Below are positions 5,899 through 6,652 of a DNA stretch of 6,652 bases, one piece after another. The DNA lies in NCBI GenBank assembly GCA_023389895.1, contig JAEWDX010000246.1, forward strand, positions 1 to 6,652. The letters are read 5' to 3'. The position numbers and the translations under genes were made by a program. Positions within the stretch are counted from its first letter, which is position 1. Each line of letters begins with the position of its first letter. This stretch comes from Bacillota bacterium. GTDB taxonomy: Bacteria > Bacillota > Bacilli > Bacillales > Cytobacillaceae. The notes under the pieces are model-generated. The model saw nothing but the letters and a program-made list of their open reading frames with translations, was not told the DNA's origin and searched no databases.

Positions 5899-6652
5899 TT
5901 AAAAAGCATGTGCAAGATTTTTCGACTGTTTTATCTTCCTATCATAAACAATCGTTGTAAATATAGAGAGTACCAAAAGACCGATAATAACTATAAACAT
6001 CATTGGGATTCCGTATATATCAACAAGAATGCCGCCAAGCAATGGACCGATCATCCGTCCGCCAGTTGCCGTGCTGTTCACAATGCCTTGATAAAATCCC
6101 TCTCTACCTTTTGGAGCAAGAGCATTCGCAATTGTCGGGACAGCAGGCCAAACAAGCATTTCACCAATTGTTAAGATTACCATTGCAGTTAGAAAAGCTG
6201 TAAATTGCTGGGCAGTAGCCGCAACGAAAAAGGAGATGATTAAAATAATAATCCCGACATTAATTTGCGTTTTCAATGATTTAATTCTCTTCACAATCGT
6301 CCTTACGAGCGGTTGCCCAAGAACAATCAATGCACCATTAACAGTCCAAAGTAAACTGTATTGCTTCAATGAGATATTAAGCTCCTGTGTAAAGGCCGCG
6401 ATGGTCGTCTGCCATTGAACATAGCCGACCCAGCACAATAAATAGCCAGTACAAAGGATTAATAAAGCATAAAGCATTGTATGATTTTTGACAGCAGGCT
6501 TCTTTGGAAGAATAGAAGATTGCGAACTTGATATCGTATTGATACCCCTGTATCCGAAAAATGCAATTAGTAAAAAGATGATAAACATAAGCGTATTCGC
6601 TATAAAAATAAGCTGGAAAGAGTAAGAAGCAACAAGACCGCCAAGAGCAGAA
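5899..6652 (-). CDS. Major facilitator superfamily transporter, C-terminal part (5' end beyond the right edge)
   Basis: The frame is open to the window edge. An internal ATG at 6588 is not the start, because the 21 codons before it continue the fold (SALGGLVASYSFQLIFIANTL). About 250 residues are visible, ending LAHAF and a TAA. The first part fits the end of helix 5 and helix 6 of a 12-helix MFS protein. A hydrophilic central loop follows (YRGINTISSSQ...KKPAVKNH), then about six more helices. The second half contains LGQPLVRTIVKR, like motif A after helix 8, and GRMIGPLLGGILVD, like the motif C repeat in helix 11, which favours a proton-coupled drug-efflux-type (DHA1-like) exporter. The substrate cannot be told. 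It converges on the TcaA-like gene, with about 80 bases between its stop and that gene's terminator, where nothing else is seen. Base use and codons look like the neighbours. Confidence 0.9.
   Translation of the reverse strand, partial: SALGGLVASYSFQLIFIANTLMFIIFLLIAFFGYRGINTISSSQSSILPKKPAVKNHTMLYALLILCTGYLLCWVGYVQWQTTIAAFTQELNISLKQYSLLWTVNGALIVLGQPLVRTIVKRIKSLKTQINVGIIILIISFFVAATAQQFTAFLTAMVILTIGEMLVWPAVPTIANALAPKGREGFYQGIVNSTATGGRMIGPLLGGILVDIYGIPMMFIVIIGLLVLSIFTTIVYDRKIKQSKNLAHAF

Noticed and set aside
5782..6174. 130-codon plus-strand frame after the TcaA-like gene
   Set aside because: It starts inside the terminator stem and runs antisense to the transporter coding sequence.
1..6652. 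CRISPR array, tRNA or rRNA gene, insertion sequence or attachment site
   Set aside because: No regularly spaced repeats, cloverleaf, rRNA segments, transposase frame or paired terminal repeats were seen.

Overview
The window is AT-rich DNA with low-GC Firmicute features: AGGAGG-type ribosome sites, TTG starts, sigma-A-like promoters and a U-tailed terminator. The protein families point to a Bacillaceae-like Gram-positive, but the species cannot be named from the sequence.

Layout: (1) Bases 1-3477 hold four tightly packed minus-strand genes of a Tad/Flp (type IVc) pilus assembly operon. In transcription order these are tadZ (localisation ATPase with an N-terminal receiver-like domain), tadA (CpaF-type secretion ATPase), tadB and the first 44 codons of tadC (inner-membrane platform). 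The operon runs off the left edge, where pilins, pseudopilins and a prepilin peptidase would be expected. (2) Bases 3478-4348 form a divergent intergenic region with no convincing gene. It holds a well-matched minus-strand sigma-A-like promoter for the tad operon, overlapped by a palindrome. It also holds a GC-richer block of nested inverted repeats that would lie in a leader of about 230 nt, and a very AT-rich stretch with a Fur-box-like site and a probable plus-strand promoter. (3) Bases 4349-5773 encode, on the plus strand, a TcaA/YvbJ-like protein with a zinc ribbon, one membrane helix and a large extracellular part, followed by a strong terminator at 5782-5818. (4) Bases 5899-6652 hold the C-terminal part of a minus-strand major facilitator superfamily transporter that enters from the right edge.

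TadZ, TadA, TadB and TadC would build the motor and platform that push Flp pilin subunits out of the membrane. In a Gram-positive no outer-membrane secretin is needed, and none is seen here. The TcaA-like protein and the transporter have their own transcription units and no visible functional link to the pilus. The least explained part is the tad control region: promoter palindrome, long leader and inverted-repeat block.
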